Assembly (NCBI GenBank): GCA_900546295.1
Contig: URCK01000005.1
Coordinates: 1-53,670, forward strand
Origin: an uncultured Eubacteriales bacterium
Lineage (GTDB): Bacteria > Bacillota > Clostridia > Oscillospirales > Oscillospiraceae
Direction: 5' to 3'
Length of the DNA stretch: 53,670 nt
Position 1 is the first letter of the stretch; each line of letters opens with the position of its first letter. The notes under the pieces are model-generated. The model was given only the letters and a program-made list of their open reading frames with translations. It was not told where the DNA came from and did no database searches. This document shows, piece by piece, positions 1 to 7,596 of the stretch. The position numbers and the translations under genes were made by a program.

Positions 1-162
1 TGCTTACTTGCGGTAGCTGTTTTGCCCTTTGCGCAGGCTTAACTTAATGACATTGTCTTGACGGGGTGCGGTTCAGAAAATCATACAGGGGCGTTTTTTA
101 TATGGGTCTCAATGAGCTTGAATCACTTATTCCAATTGATCCATTTATTAAACTGGAATTTG
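1..162. other. Left edge of window, no gene recognised
   Basis: This stretch lies downstream of the minus-strand acetyltransferase. It is AT-richer than the rest of the window. I see no coding region, RNA gene or clear terminator hairpin in it. Confidence 0.4.
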
Positions 163-804
163 TCAGCCTAATTGCTTCTTGATTTCAGCTTTCACTTTAT
201 CCAAATCACTGCAAGTCAAGATTGGAATTAGCCGGTTGATTTCATCAACGCTCCTATCCCACCACTTGAATTTAAGCAGCAATTCAATCAATTCATCATC
301 AAAGCGCTTTTGAATCGCTCTTGCGGGGTTTCCAACGACCTTTGTATATGGTGCAACATCACTGCCCACTACGCTGTTTGCACCAATGATCGCTCCGTTT
401 CCAATGTAAACGCCGGGGAGAATCACCGCATTTTGCCCAATCCAAACATCATTTTCGATAACAGTATCTCCTTTTAATGGCATATCCGTCTTTGCAGGCG
501 GTAACATTTCCCACCCCTCCAAGGTATAGAACGGAAATGTAGAGACAGCGTTCATCTGATGGTTTGCGCCGTTCATCACAAACTCAACTCCGGCGGCGAT
601 TTGACAGAACTTTCCGATGATGAGTTTGTCATCATTCCACTCGTACAAATATGAAACATGACTTTCAAAATCCGAATCGGCAATATATGTAAAGTCTCCA
701 ACAATAATGTTCGGATTTGTAATTGTCGGCTTCACATATATTTCTTTGTCATACCCTGCAATTGGATGGATCGTATTGGGGTTTGGATGTTTTCCGTCTT
801 TCAT
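163..804 (-). CDS. Vat/CatB-type xenobiotic O-acetyltransferase
   Basis: This 213-residue protein is a left-handed beta-helix acetyltransferase of the Vat (streptogramin A) / CatB (chloramphenicol) branch, which uses acetyl-CoA. The family signatures are present: the early segment IVGDFTYIADSDF, the active-site region MNGANHQMN with the expected catalytic His, the hexapeptide stretch NDVWIGQNAVILPGV, and the closing VVGNPARAIQKRF. The length is normal and a good GAGGAGGGA ribosome site precedes the ATG. Hand-counted lines give about 40% GC, against 60-70% next door, and codon use is AT-rich, so recent transfer is plausible. It sits 42 bases after the radical SAM gene in the same direction. 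The substrate cannot be read from sequence: it may be an antibiotic or a sugar or other xenobiotic. Confidence 0.8.
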   Translation of the reverse strand: MKDGKHPNPNTIHPIAGYDKEIYVKPTITNPNIIVGDFTYIADSDFESHVSYLYEWNDDKLIIGKFCQIAAGVEFVMNGANHQMNAVSTFPFYTLEGWEMLPPAKTDMPLKGDTVIENDVWIGQNAVILPGVYIGNGAIIGANSVVGSDVAPYTKVVGNPARAIQKRFDDELIELLLKFKWWDRSVDEINRLIPILTCSDLDKVKAEIKKQLG

Positions 805-846
805 CTTAATTCCCTCCTCAAGTTCCGATTTGCCGGTTCAGTTCTT

Positions 847-1719
847 TCAAATCCCCTGTAAATGGAAATCCGGGGTATACTCCTCCTTGGCGGAGGTACG
901 CTCCTGAGTGAAGCCGTCGGCGATGCCGCAGTCCGCCATGTACCGTTCCGCCGCCCGGTACTCCGCCTTTGTCACCCTCCGGGCCAGCTTGCCCTCGGCC
1001 CCCGGCTGGGGCGTGTACTGGCTCATAAGGGAGAACAGCACTTCGCCGGGGCGGAAGGTCTCCGCCACCCAGTCGATGACGGCCTTCGTGTTTTCCAGTT
1101 CTCCCGGCAGCACCAGATGCCGGATGAGAACGCCGCTTCTCAGCTGGCCGTTTTCCATTCTGTACGGCCCGGTCTGGCGGAACATCTCTAAAATGGCCGC
1201 TTTCGCCGTCTCTGGGTAATCCGCCGCACCGGAATACGCTTTGGCCGGCTCCGTCAGGGCGTATTTCAGGTCCGGCAGGTACACCTGTACCCGGTTCTCC
1301 AAGCGTTTCAGGGTCTCCACGGATTCATACCCGCCGCAGTTCCAAACCACCGGCACCGGCCAGCGCTCCTCACCCAAGGCCTCCAGCACCGCGTCCGTGA
1401 AGTGAGTGGGCGTCACTAAATCCAAGCAGGCCGCGCCCTGCTCCACCAGTTCCTCAAAAATCTCCCGGAGCCGCCGGGGGGTGATGGGCTTGCCGTAGCC
1501 TTCCTGAGAGATCACGCCGTTCTGACAAAATTTGCACCGGAGATTGCACCCGGAGAAAAACACGGCGCCCGCGCCGTGCTCCCCCACCAGGCATGGTTCC
1601 TCCCACTGATGCAGCATGGCCCGTGCCGCCACCGGCCAAGCGGGCATGGCGCACACGCCCGCCGCCTTGTCCGGCGTTCGCTCCACACCGCAGCGGCGGG
1701 GGCAGAGATTACAGATCAT
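847..1719 (-). CDS. Radical SAM protein, PflX/pyruvate-formate-lyase-activase-like
   Basis: This 290-residue protein carries the radical SAM cluster motif CNLRCKFCQN, whose three cysteines bind the [4Fe-4S] that cleaves S-adenosylmethionine. A second cysteine group, MICNLCPRRCGV, lies at the very N terminus. The pair is typical of the uncharacterised PflX-type branch (COG1313), named for resemblance to glycyl-radical activases but without a known target. I chose the ATG at 1719 because it overlaps the tdk stop codon as ATGA, the mark of translational coupling; a longer reading frame extends upstream into tdk. It is the last gene of the mutY operon except perhaps the acetyltransferase. No glycyl-radical enzyme is nearby, so the substrate is unknown. 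Confidence 0.8.
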   Translation of the reverse strand: MICNLCPRRCGVERTPDKAAGVCAMPAWPVAARAMLHQWEEPCLVGEHGAGAVFFSGCNLRCKFCQNGVISQEGYGKPITPRRLREIFEELVEQGAACLDLVTPTHFTDAVLEALGEERWPVPVVWNCGGYESVETLKRLENRVQVYLPDLKYALTEPAKAYSGAADYPETAKAAILEMFRQTGPYRMENGQLRSGVLIRHLVLPGELENTKAVIDWVAETFRPGEVLFSLMSQYTPQPGAEGKLARRVTKAEYRAAERYMADCGIADGFTQERTSAKEEYTPDFHLQGI

Positions 1720-2312
1720 CAGTCTCCCGTACCCTTTCCGTTGAAGTCCGGGCCCAGATCCCCGGCCCGCCAGTGGCGGCGGCACAGGCCGATGTATTTA
1801 TCATTGGCCCCCAAGACCACCTGAGCGCCCTCCTTCAAAACCTTGCCGTTTTCGTCGAACCGGGCGTTAAACATAGCCTTTTTGCCGCACCAGCAGATGG
1901 TCTTGACCTCCTCCAGCTTGTCGGCCATCACCAGCAGCTCGTAGCTACCGGGGAACAGCTCTCCCTTGAAGTCCGCCCGCAGTCCGTAGCAGATCACGGG
2001 GACCCCCAGATCGTCCACCACATGCACCAGATAGTCCACTTCCTCCTTGGAGAGGAATTGGGCCTCGTCCACAATGATACAGGCGTTTTCTTTCAACGCA
2101 TCCTCGGACAGCGCCCGCATTTCGTCGAAGTAGACGCAGGGGTATTCCAGACCGATACGGGAATGGACCATGTGGTCTCCGTCCCGCTGGTCCATCCGGG
2201 GCTTCACCAGCAGGGTCTTTTGGCCCCGCTCCTCATAGTTGAACCGGGCCATCAAAGCGTTGGCCGTTTTGCTGGAGCCCATGGCCCCGTATTTGAAATA
2301 AAGCTGTGCCAT
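1719..2312 (-). CDS. tdk: Thymidine kinase, type II (TK1-like)
   Basis: This 197-residue protein phosphorylates thymidine with ATP in the pyrimidine salvage pathway. The P-loop GAMGSSKT is at residues 9-16, the catalytic region DEAQFLSKEEVDYL near residue 85, and four zinc ligands come from CWCGKKAMFNARF and the late CRRHW. Length is standard for the bacterial type II family. It starts 5 bases after the upstream zinc ribbon gene and its stop overlaps the start of the radical SAM gene, so the operon is tightly coupled. Confidence 0.93.
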   Translation of the reverse strand: MAQLYFKYGAMGSSKTANALMARFNYEERGQKTLLVKPRMDQRDGDHMVHSRIGLEYPCVYFDEMRALSEDALKENACIIVDEAQFLSKEEVDYLVHVVDDLGVPVICYGLRADFKGELFPGSYELLVMADKLEEVKTICWCGKKAMFNARFDENGKVLKEGAQVVLGANDKYIGLCRRHWRAGDLGPDFNGKGTGD

Positions 2313-2317
2313 CTTTT

Positions 2318-2797
2318 TTATTCTCCCTCTTTTGCTTCATCGCTCTGCGATGCTGTCTCCTCCGCTCCCACGGGGAATGCCGCCTGGTTTCTCTCCGCCT
2401 CCGTTTGCAGGTCAGCTGCGTCAATGGTCATCTTTTTACAGTCCGGGCAGTACCAGGCCGTGTGGTAGCGTAAAATATCGCCTTGCGTGTCCACCCGCAT
2501 AATATTTTCACGTCCGGGCCTGAGCCACAGCGCCTTTCCGGCGGGGATGCCCCGGTGCCAGACGACGCCCCTGCCGCCCATAAGGAAGCCCTGCTCCATG
2601 TCCTTGCCGCACCAGGGGCACTTCTCCGGCGGAAGCTTCAGACTCTCCCGTGTCTCCTGCCATTCCGCCCGCATAGCGTCCCAATCCCCCCGGAGGGTAT
2701 CCAACAAACCGGGGGCTTTTTCCGCCGGTTCTGAAGCCGTGCGGCGTTGATTGGGGTCAATGTCCCAGGGGTCCTCGCTCTTTTTCCAGAAAGCCAT
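2318..2797 (-). CDS. Zinc-ribbon protein, DUF6487-like
   Basis: This 159-residue protein of unknown function has two widely spaced Cys pairs, CPWCGKDMEQG near residue 59 and YCPDCKKMTID near residue 116. The intervening segment resembles the PF20097 (DUF6487) family, in which the four cysteines are expected to hold one zinc. The N terminus is charged with no signal peptide, and the C terminus is acidic. It sits 2 bases after a small membrane protein gene and 5 bases before tdk, so it is co-transcribed with both. The domain assignment is from memory of the motif; the coding call is firmer than the family call. Confidence 0.7.
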   Translation of the reverse strand: MAFWKKSEDPWDIDPNQRRTASEPAEKAPGLLDTLRGDWDAMRAEWQETRESLKLPPEKCPWCGKDMEQGFLMGGRGVVWHRGIPAGKALWLRPGRENIMRVDTQGDILRYHTAWYCPDCKKMTIDAADLQTEAERNQAAFPVGAEETASQSDEAKEGE

Positions 2798-2799
2798 TG

Positions 2800-2988
2800 T
2801 CAGCCCTCCCCGTCACGCTTTTGCACATGGGCGTCAAACCGGCCACCGTCCCGGCTGGGCAGCCAGCCGATGGGCGGCGGGGTCTCCCGGTCATGTTTCC
2901 AGCACCACAGCCACCGCAGACACCAGATCAGCTTCCGCAGCAGCAAAAGCAGCACAATAACGCCGACGACATTAAAAACCTTCAGCAT
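2800..2988 (-). CDS. Small membrane protein, 62 residues, unknown function
   Basis: The protein has one hydrophobic N-terminal segment (VVGVIVLLLLLRKLIW) followed by a Trp- and Arg-rich, then charged, cytoplasmic-type tail. An AAGGAGAAATC ribosome site lies directly before the ATG, and the stop falls 2 bases before the zinc ribbon gene start. The tight spacing in a run of real genes supports coding, but I recognise no family. It could be a non-conserved open frame. Confidence 0.55.
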   Translation of the reverse strand: MLKVFNVVGVIVLLLLLRKLIWCLRWLWCWKHDRETPPPIGWLPSRDGGRFDAHVQKRDGEG

Positions 2989-3023
2989 GATTTCTCCTTA
3001 TAACATCAGGGCGGCAAGCAGGA

Positions 3024-3251
3024 TCATTCCTTGTGCCTGTCATCGTCCTTGACTTCCTTGTAGTCCACGGTATACACCGGCCCTTTGAAGTGGGGTTCAT
3101 CTTTTTTTGCTGATTCCGAGCGCTTGTGGCCGCCGTATTTCCGCCACAGCCAACGAACAACCAAAATCAGCAGCAAGACAGGGATCAACACCCGGAGCAG
3201 GCCAAAGACCAGCGCCAGCAGCTTCAAAGGCAGTCCCAGCAAGAATCCCAT
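3024..3251 (-). CDS. Small membrane protein, 75 residues, unknown function
   Basis: A long hydrophobic stretch at residues 3-36 (one long or two short membrane segments) is followed by a basic, then strongly acidic and hydrophilic tail ending KEVKDDDRHKE. It starts one base after the mutY stop codon, with its GGAGATGAAG ribosome site inside the mutY tail, so translation is probably coupled. It shares its architecture (hydrophobic start, polar tail) with the 62-residue gene that follows. No family is recognised. Confidence 0.6.
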   Translation of the reverse strand: MGFLLGLPLKLLALVFGLLRVLIPVLLLILVVRWLWRKYGGHKRSESAKKDEPHFKGPVYTVDYKEVKDDDRHKE

Positions 3252-3252
3252 T

Positions 3253-4332
3253 TTACTTCATCTCCAATTCACGTTTTGCTTCTTCATAATACCGGGCAAA
3301 CGCCGACGGCACAGAGCGCGCCGCAAGGCCTGCCGCATCCACCCATTCCAGTTCCGCAGGGCCGTCGCCCCGGACGGTCAGCGCGTAGCCGGTCATGCGC
3401 CACTCCACATGGGTGAAGATGTGCTTGGCCGTCAGGCGGCTCTGCCAGTCGATCACCGACAGGCCCATGGCCTCCACCGCCGCGCCGGCGGCTGTTTCAT
3501 CCAGAGCGCCCTCTACATTGGGAAACTCCCAAAGTCCTGCCAGCAGGCCGGTTTTAGGTCGCTTCCGCAGGGCGATCTTTCCGTCCCTCATCAGCAGGAG
3601 CACGGTTTTTTCCTCCATCCGCCGCTCCTTTTTCGCCTTTTTCACCGGCAAGGCCTCTGCCGTTCCCCGCTGTCGGCCCAGACACAGGCCGCTCACAGGG
3701 CAGTCATCGCACCGGGGAGCGGTGTTGGGTCCGCAGACCGTGGCCCCCAGCTCCATCATAGCCTGATTGAAAATGCGGATGTCCGCCGGTTCCTCCGGCA
3801 TGACCTCCGCCAGCGCTGCCCGGACAGCCCGCTTGGTTTTCGGATCAGAAATGTCATTATGGCAGTCTGTTAGCCGGGTCATGACCCGGAGCACATTGCC
3901 GTCCACCGCCGGTTCCCGCCGTCCGAAGGCTGCGGCAGCAATGGCGGAGGCGGTGTAGTCTCCGATGCCCGGCAGGGCCAGCAAGCCGTCATAGGTGTCC
4001 GGAAAGCCGCCCAGTGCCGTGATCTCCTTTGCCGCCTTTTGCAGGTTTCTGGCCCGGCTGTAATAGCCAAGGCCCTCCCACAGTTTCATGAGCTGCTCCT
4101 CGTCTCCCTCCGCCAGCGCCTCCACTGTGGGGAACACCGCCAAAAAACGGGCATAATAGCCCAGGACCGCCGCCACGCGGGTCTGCTGGAGCATGATCTC
4201 CGACACCCAGATGCGGTAAGGGTCCTCCGTGTGCCGCCAGGGCAGGTCCCGGGCGTTTTCTCGGTACCAGCCCAACAGCGGCTCCGGCAGCGTCCGCAAT
4301 AGATTTTCAGTTGTCGAATCTGTTTGTTTCAT
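3253..4332 (-). CDS. mutY: A/G-specific adenine DNA glycosylase
   Basis: This 359-residue base-excision enzyme removes adenine mispaired with 8-oxoguanine. The catalytic Glu is in SEIMLQQTRV, the helix-hairpin-helix and catalytic Asp are in LPGIGDYTASAI and AVDGNVLRV, and the iron-sulfur loop is CGPNTAPRCDDCPVSGLC. That first gap is seven residues, one more than in the E. coli enzyme. A C-terminal NUDIX-like domain (from about residue 235, with LRKRPKTGLLAGLWEFPN) would recognise 8-oxoguanine. The length is normal. It heads the minus-strand operon and is divergent from the MBL-fold gene at 4400, whose promoter overlaps the mutY start region. Confidence 0.95.
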   Translation of the reverse strand: MKQTDSTTENLLRTLPEPLLGWYRENARDLPWRHTEDPYRIWVSEIMLQQTRVAAVLGYYARFLAVFPTVEALAEGDEEQLMKLWEGLGYYSRARNLQKAAKEITALGGFPDTYDGLLALPGIGDYTASAIAAAAFGRREPAVDGNVLRVMTRLTDCHNDISDPKTKRAVRAALAEVMPEEPADIRIFNQAMMELGATVCGPNTAPRCDDCPVSGLCLGRQRGTAEALPVKKAKKERRMEEKTVLLLMRDGKIALRKRPKTGLLAGLWEFPNVEGALDETAAGAAVEAMGLSVIDWQSRLTAKHIFTHVEWRMTGYALTVRGDGPAELEWVDAAGLAARSVPSAFARYYEEAKRELEMK

Positions 4333-4340
4333 GTTATAAT
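4311..4340 (+). promoter_or_regulatory. Candidate sigma-A promoter of the MBL-fold gene
   Basis: TTGTCG (4311-4316) and a perfect TATAAT (4335-4340) are separated by 18 bases and lie 60 bases before the ATG at 4400. The element overlaps the first codons of the divergent mutY gene. Confidence 0.6.
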
Positions 4341-4399
4341 CTTACCACAAGGTGAGACGGCTTCCCACCCCCTTTTTGCGAATCAAGGAGAAAATTTAC

Positions 4400-5113
4400 A
4401 TGCATGTCACATTTTTGGCCCACGACGGTTTTTTCATCGAACTGGATCAGGTCTGCCTGCTGTTCGACTGGTGGAAGGGCGTTCTCCCGCCCCTGCCGGA
4501 CAAGCCGCTGCTGGTGTTCGTCAGCCACCGCCACGAGGACCACTTCAATCCGGCGGTGTTCACACTGGCGGACCGCAAGGCGGACATTCAATTTCTGTTA
4601 GGCAGTGACTTTCGCCTGACGCCCCACAATTTGACAAAGTGGCAGCTTTCCCCGGAGACCGCCGCCAAATGCCGCCGCTGCGGCAAGCATGACACCTTTG
4701 CCCCTCTCCCCGGCGTCACCGTGGAAACCTTCCCCTCCACCGACGAGGGCGTGGCGTGGATGGTAACGGTCAACGAACAGTCCATCTTTCACGCCGGAGA
4801 CCTGAACTGGTGGCACTGGGCGGAAGAGGACTTTGCTTGGAACCGCAATATGGAGGCTAATTTCAAGCGGTACACTGAACCTCTCCGGGGCCGCCGCGTC
4901 GATTTGGCCATGCTTCCCCTGGACTCCCGGCTGAAAACGGACGGCTATCTGGGACCTAACTATTTTTTGAATCTGATGGAGGTCCGCCGGTTTCTGCCCA
5001 TGCACCAGTGGGAGGACTTCGCCTTTACCGACGAATTTTTGTCCGCGTACCCTCAGTTTGCCCCCATCACCGTAAAAATCCACCGGGACGGAGAATTTCT
5101 CGGTGAGCTGTAA
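4400..5113 (+). CDS. Metallo-beta-lactamase-fold hydrolase, UlaG-like
   Basis: This 237-residue protein resembles the L-ascorbate-6-phosphate lactonase (UlaG)/YtnP-like branch of the MBL fold. The metal motif SHRHEDHF is near residue 44, with further ligands likely in FHAGDLNWWHW and in the late MHQWEDF. It is shortened relative to classic hydrolases. I chose the ATG at 4400 because AAGGAG sits 10 bases upstream; the frame extends further 5-prime without a ribosome site. It is the only plus-strand gene in the first 18 kb and is a single-gene unit between its own promoter and a bidirectional terminator. The substrate is unknown. Confidence 0.8.
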   Translation: MHVTFLAHDGFFIELDQVCLLFDWWKGVLPPLPDKPLLVFVSHRHEDHFNPAVFTLADRKADIQFLLGSDFRLTPHNLTKWQLSPETAAKCRRCGKHDTFAPLPGVTVETFPSTDEGVAWMVTVNEQSIFHAGDLNWWHWAEEDFAWNRNMEANFKRYTEPLRGRRVDLAMLPLDSRLKTDGYLGPNYFLNLMEVRRFLPMHQWEDFAFTDEFLSAYPQFAPITVKIHRDGEFLGEL

Positions 5114-5114
5114 A

Positions 5115-5155
5115 AAAGGATCCCGCATTGTTTTCACAATGCAGGATCTTTTCAT
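5115..5155. terminator. Bidirectional intrinsic terminator
   Basis: Two arms, GATCCCGCATTGT and ACAATGCAGGATC, flank a short TTTC loop with one mismatch. A-rich sequence precedes the stem and TTTTC follows it, so the hairpin can end both the plus-strand MBL gene and the minus-strand gene ending at 5164. Confidence 0.8.
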
Positions 5156-5163
5156 TTGCTCAT

Positions 5164-6225
5164 TTACTTTTGGATCAGCAGCCAGTTTTCCAGACCTTCG
5201 GCAGGCTGTTCCGTCAGCTCCGGCACAAAGCCGCAGGCAGCAGACGCTGCTTTGACAGCAGTCTCCAATGCAGGAGCCTCCGCCTCGGTGGTCTCCGCAT
5301 AGATACGGTCTACCAATGGTGCCAAGGCGCTGAGATCCTGCCCAGCGTCACTGTTCGCCCCAGCGAGAACAGTCTCCGCAGGCAGCTCCAGTGAAAGGAT
5401 CACATTCCTTGGCAGCGCGTCCCGCACCTCCCGGAGGAAGCCCTCGATCTGTGCCTGCCGTCCCGTCTCTGCCGTGTTCCCGGCGGTCATGGCGTTGGAA
5501 AAATCGATCTTATTCAGCTTGCCTGCGGTGGGATAGCTGACATCCGTCAGAATGATCTCTCGGAATCCCTGCTCCGCAGCTTCCCGGATGATATTCAGCA
5601 GATACGTCCGGGCCTCTTCGTGGCCAGGGTCCAGCCACTGGCTGTTGTTGCCGTCATAGAAGATATAACCGCCGGTGTTTTTCAGGCCCATGCCCTCCAC
5701 GTCGGCGTTGGCGGCCTTGGGATCGTGGAAGCAGGCGATCCGGGCCGCAGCGGTCACGTCTGTCTGGGCCGTCAGGTCATTCAGCGCCTCCCCGGTGTCC
5801 GGTTTCACGCTGACTGCGCCGATCACAGCAGCGCTGCTGCCAAAATACACCCGGCCAGCGCTGTCCTTCAGCGTCACCGCCGTTACGGCGGCTTCGGAAA
5901 GCGGCGTCTCAGCGGTCTCCTGATCTTCCATCGTCAGCGGTTTTGCCGCCAGCAGCGTCCCCCGGACCGGTGTTTTGACAGCGGTCTGCTCCGGTTCCCG
6001 GACCACCACATCCGGGTCTCCGGGGGCTTCGACAGGGTCGGAAGTCCCTTTGTCCCAAGGCAGGTCAAAGTGGAGATTACCGTCGGCGTCATAGCGCATG
6101 TGCTCCCGGGCCATAATAAAGCCCACAGAACCCAGAATAATGAGGATCAGCAGGATGGCCAGGAAAATCTTCCCCTTCCGGCCTCTCCCGCGATAGCTGC
6201 TGTATCCTCTGGTGCCTGATGCCAT
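5164..6225 (-). CDS. Membrane-anchored putative glycoside hydrolase (DUF4015-like)
   Basis: This 353-residue protein starts with a basic Gly/Arg/Tyr-rich cytoplasmic tail (residues 1-18), one membrane segment (LAILLILIILGSVGFIMA), and an acidic Pro-rich linker. The extracellular domain resembles PF13200 (DUF4015, GH13/GH-like barrel): AVTLKDSAGRVYFGSS, the ACFHDP strand, YDGNNSQWLDPGHEEAR and GFREIILTDVSYPT match its layout. The catalytic residues are not certain. It begins 32 bases after rpiB and is probably expressed from the rpiB promoter. A polysaccharide or cell-wall substrate is inference only. Confidence 0.7.
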   Translation of the reverse strand: MASGTRGYSSYRGRGRKGKIFLAILLILIILGSVGFIMAREHMRYDADGNLHFDLPWDKGTSDPVEAPGDPDVVVREPEQTAVKTPVRGTLLAAKPLTMEDQETAETPLSEAAVTAVTLKDSAGRVYFGSSAAVIGAVSVKPDTGEALNDLTAQTDVTAAARIACFHDPKAANADVEGMGLKNTGGYIFYDGNNSQWLDPGHEEARTYLLNIIREAAEQGFREIILTDVSYPTAGKLNKIDFSNAMTAGNTAETGRQAQIEGFLREVRDALPRNVILSLELPAETVLAGANSDAGQDLSALAPLVDRIYAETTEAEAPALETAVKAASAACGFVPELTEQPAEGLENWLLIQK

Positions 6226-6257
6226 GCCGCCTCACCCCGCTTCTGCTTTTCGGTCTG

Positions 6258-6698
6258 TTATTCCTGTTCCAGAGCCATCATCTTGTTGACCCGGCGCTCA
6301 TGGCGGCCGCCCTCAAACTCGGTGGTCAGGAACACCTCCACCATGCGCTCTGCCATGTTCTTGCCGGTAAAGCCTGCGCCGATGGCCATCATGTTGGCGT
6401 CATTGTGGCGGCGGGTCATCTCTGCCTCCAGGCAGTCGGCACAGTGGGCGCAGCGGATACCCTTGATCTTGTTGGCAGCAATGGAAATGCCGATACCAGT
6501 GGTGCAGATCACGATACCGCGGTCGCACTTGCCCTCAGCCACGGCACGGGCAGCGGCAGCGCCGAAATCGGGATAATCGCAGCTCTCCAGAGAGTAGCAA
6601 CCGAAATCCTCATACTCATAGCCCAGCTTTTCCAGGGTCTTCATGATAAACTGCTTCAGCTCATAACCGCCGTGATCACAGCCCAATGCGATTTTCAT
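6258..6698 (-). CDS. rpiB: Ribose-5-phosphate isomerase B
   Basis: This 146-residue enzyme interconverts ribose-5-phosphate and ribulose-5-phosphate (pentose phosphate pathway). The LacAB/RpiB signature is clear: the start MKIALGCDHGGYELK, the cysteine-containing active-site loop GIVICTTGIGISIAANKIKG, and ARRHNDANM-type sequence as TRRHNDANMMAIGAG. I chose the ATG at 6698, 8 bases after GGAGG; a TTG-initiated form would add five residues. It has its own promoter just after the preceding PHP gene and leads the DUF4015 gene. Confidence 0.93.
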   Translation of the reverse strand: MKIALGCDHGGYELKQFIMKTLEKLGYEYEDFGCYSLESCDYPDFGAAAARAVAEGKCDRGIVICTTGIGISIAANKIKGIRCAHCADCLEAEMTRRHNDANMMAIGAGFTGKNMAERMVEVFLTTEFEGGRHERRVNKMMALEQE

Positions 6699-6742
6699 AG
6701 TCATTTCCTCCAAATAATCGTTTTTTCGGATGATGCAGGGTC

Positions 6743-6771
6743 AGTATACACCGCTCTCCGGCAAAAATCAA
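6743..6771 (-). promoter_or_regulatory. Sigma-A promoter of rpiB
   Basis: On the minus strand TTGATT and TATACT are separated by exactly 17 bases and sit 45 bases before the rpiB ATG. The -35 box lies 8 bases after the stop codon of the preceding gene, so rpiB starts a new transcription unit. Confidence 0.75.
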
Positions 6772-6778
6772 TTCTTTA

Positions 6779-7588
6779 TTACAGTGCGTGCCAGACAGGG
6801 ATCTGCTTTTCAAAGGTGCAGAACCGGGTGAAGCCACATTCTTTCAACAGAGCCTGCCGCTCCCGGATGAAGCGGCCCACATGCTCCGGGCTGTGGGCGT
6901 CAGTACCCAGGGTGATGAGCTCACCACCCAGCTCCCGGTAGATCCGCAGCCACTTGGCGTCCGGCAAGGGCATATTGCCCCGGTTGACGTTTAACTCGAT
7001 GCCTCGCCCATTTTCGATCAGAGTCTTTAAAATTTCCCGGATCTCAGCCTCATAGGGATCAAAGCTGGTATGAAGTCCCCGCATCTCATTGAAATACCGC
7101 AAAGGCAGGGTCAGATGACCTAAAACCGTAAAACCGCCCAGCTTTGCCAGCGCCAAAACCTCTTCCAGATAATCCCCCAATGCGGTCTGAGCCTCCGCCT
7201 GATCCTTGGGCGTGTAGAGATACAGATCCTCGCTTCCGAAGTGCTCCGACAACAGGTGCACCGAGCCGATGATGAAATCAAACTGCGGCGCGTCCTCCAA
7301 CAGCTTTTTCATGTGGGCCGGGGCCTTCTGCGCGTCGCCCATCTCCATGCCCAGCCGCAGATGGATGCGGTCCCCCAGCGCGGCCTGAACGTTGGCGAAA
7401 TCCGCTGTCAGCCCCGACCAGTCATAGGGCGGGCGCAGTTCATTGGACCCCCAGGTCAGGGGCTCCACATGATCCGTAAAGCAGATCTCGTCCATCCCGG
7501 CATCCAGTGCGGCCTGAGCCATCACCGTCATGGGATCATGAGCATCGGGAGAAAACTGCGTATGGGTATGGTAATCTGCCAGATACAT
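6779..7588 (-). CDS. PHP-domain histidinol-phosphatase (HisJ/HisK type)
   Basis: This 269-residue protein has the four metal-binding PHP motifs: DYHTHTQFSPD at the start, TDHVEP, GSVHLL in the middle and LGTDAHSPEHVG near the end, plus GHLTLP. The layout matches histidinol-phosphate phosphatase of the PHP type, which removes phosphate from L-histidinol phosphate. I chose the ATG at 7588; a GTG overlapping the dnaJ stop would add four residues. No other his gene is nearby, so a different phosphoester substrate remains possible. It is read from the dnaJ side and may be part of the heat-shock transcript. Confidence 0.85.
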   Translation of the reverse strand: MYLADYHTHTQFSPDAHDPMTVMAQAALDAGMDEICFTDHVEPLTWGSNELRPPYDWSGLTADFANVQAALGDRIHLRLGMEMGDAQKAPAHMKKLLEDAPQFDFIIGSVHLLSEHFGSEDLYLYTPKDQAEAQTALGDYLEEVLALAKLGGFTVLGHLTLPLRYFNEMRGLHTSFDPYEAEIREILKTLIENGRGIELNVNRGNMPLPDAKWLRIYRELGGELITLGTDAHSPEHVGRFIRERQALLKECGFTRFCTFEKQIPVWHAL

Positions 7589-7596
7589 ACCTTGCC

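Noticed and set aside
6779..7588. Histidine biosynthesis cluster
   Set aside because: Only one PHP phosphatase is present; no other his gene lies near it.
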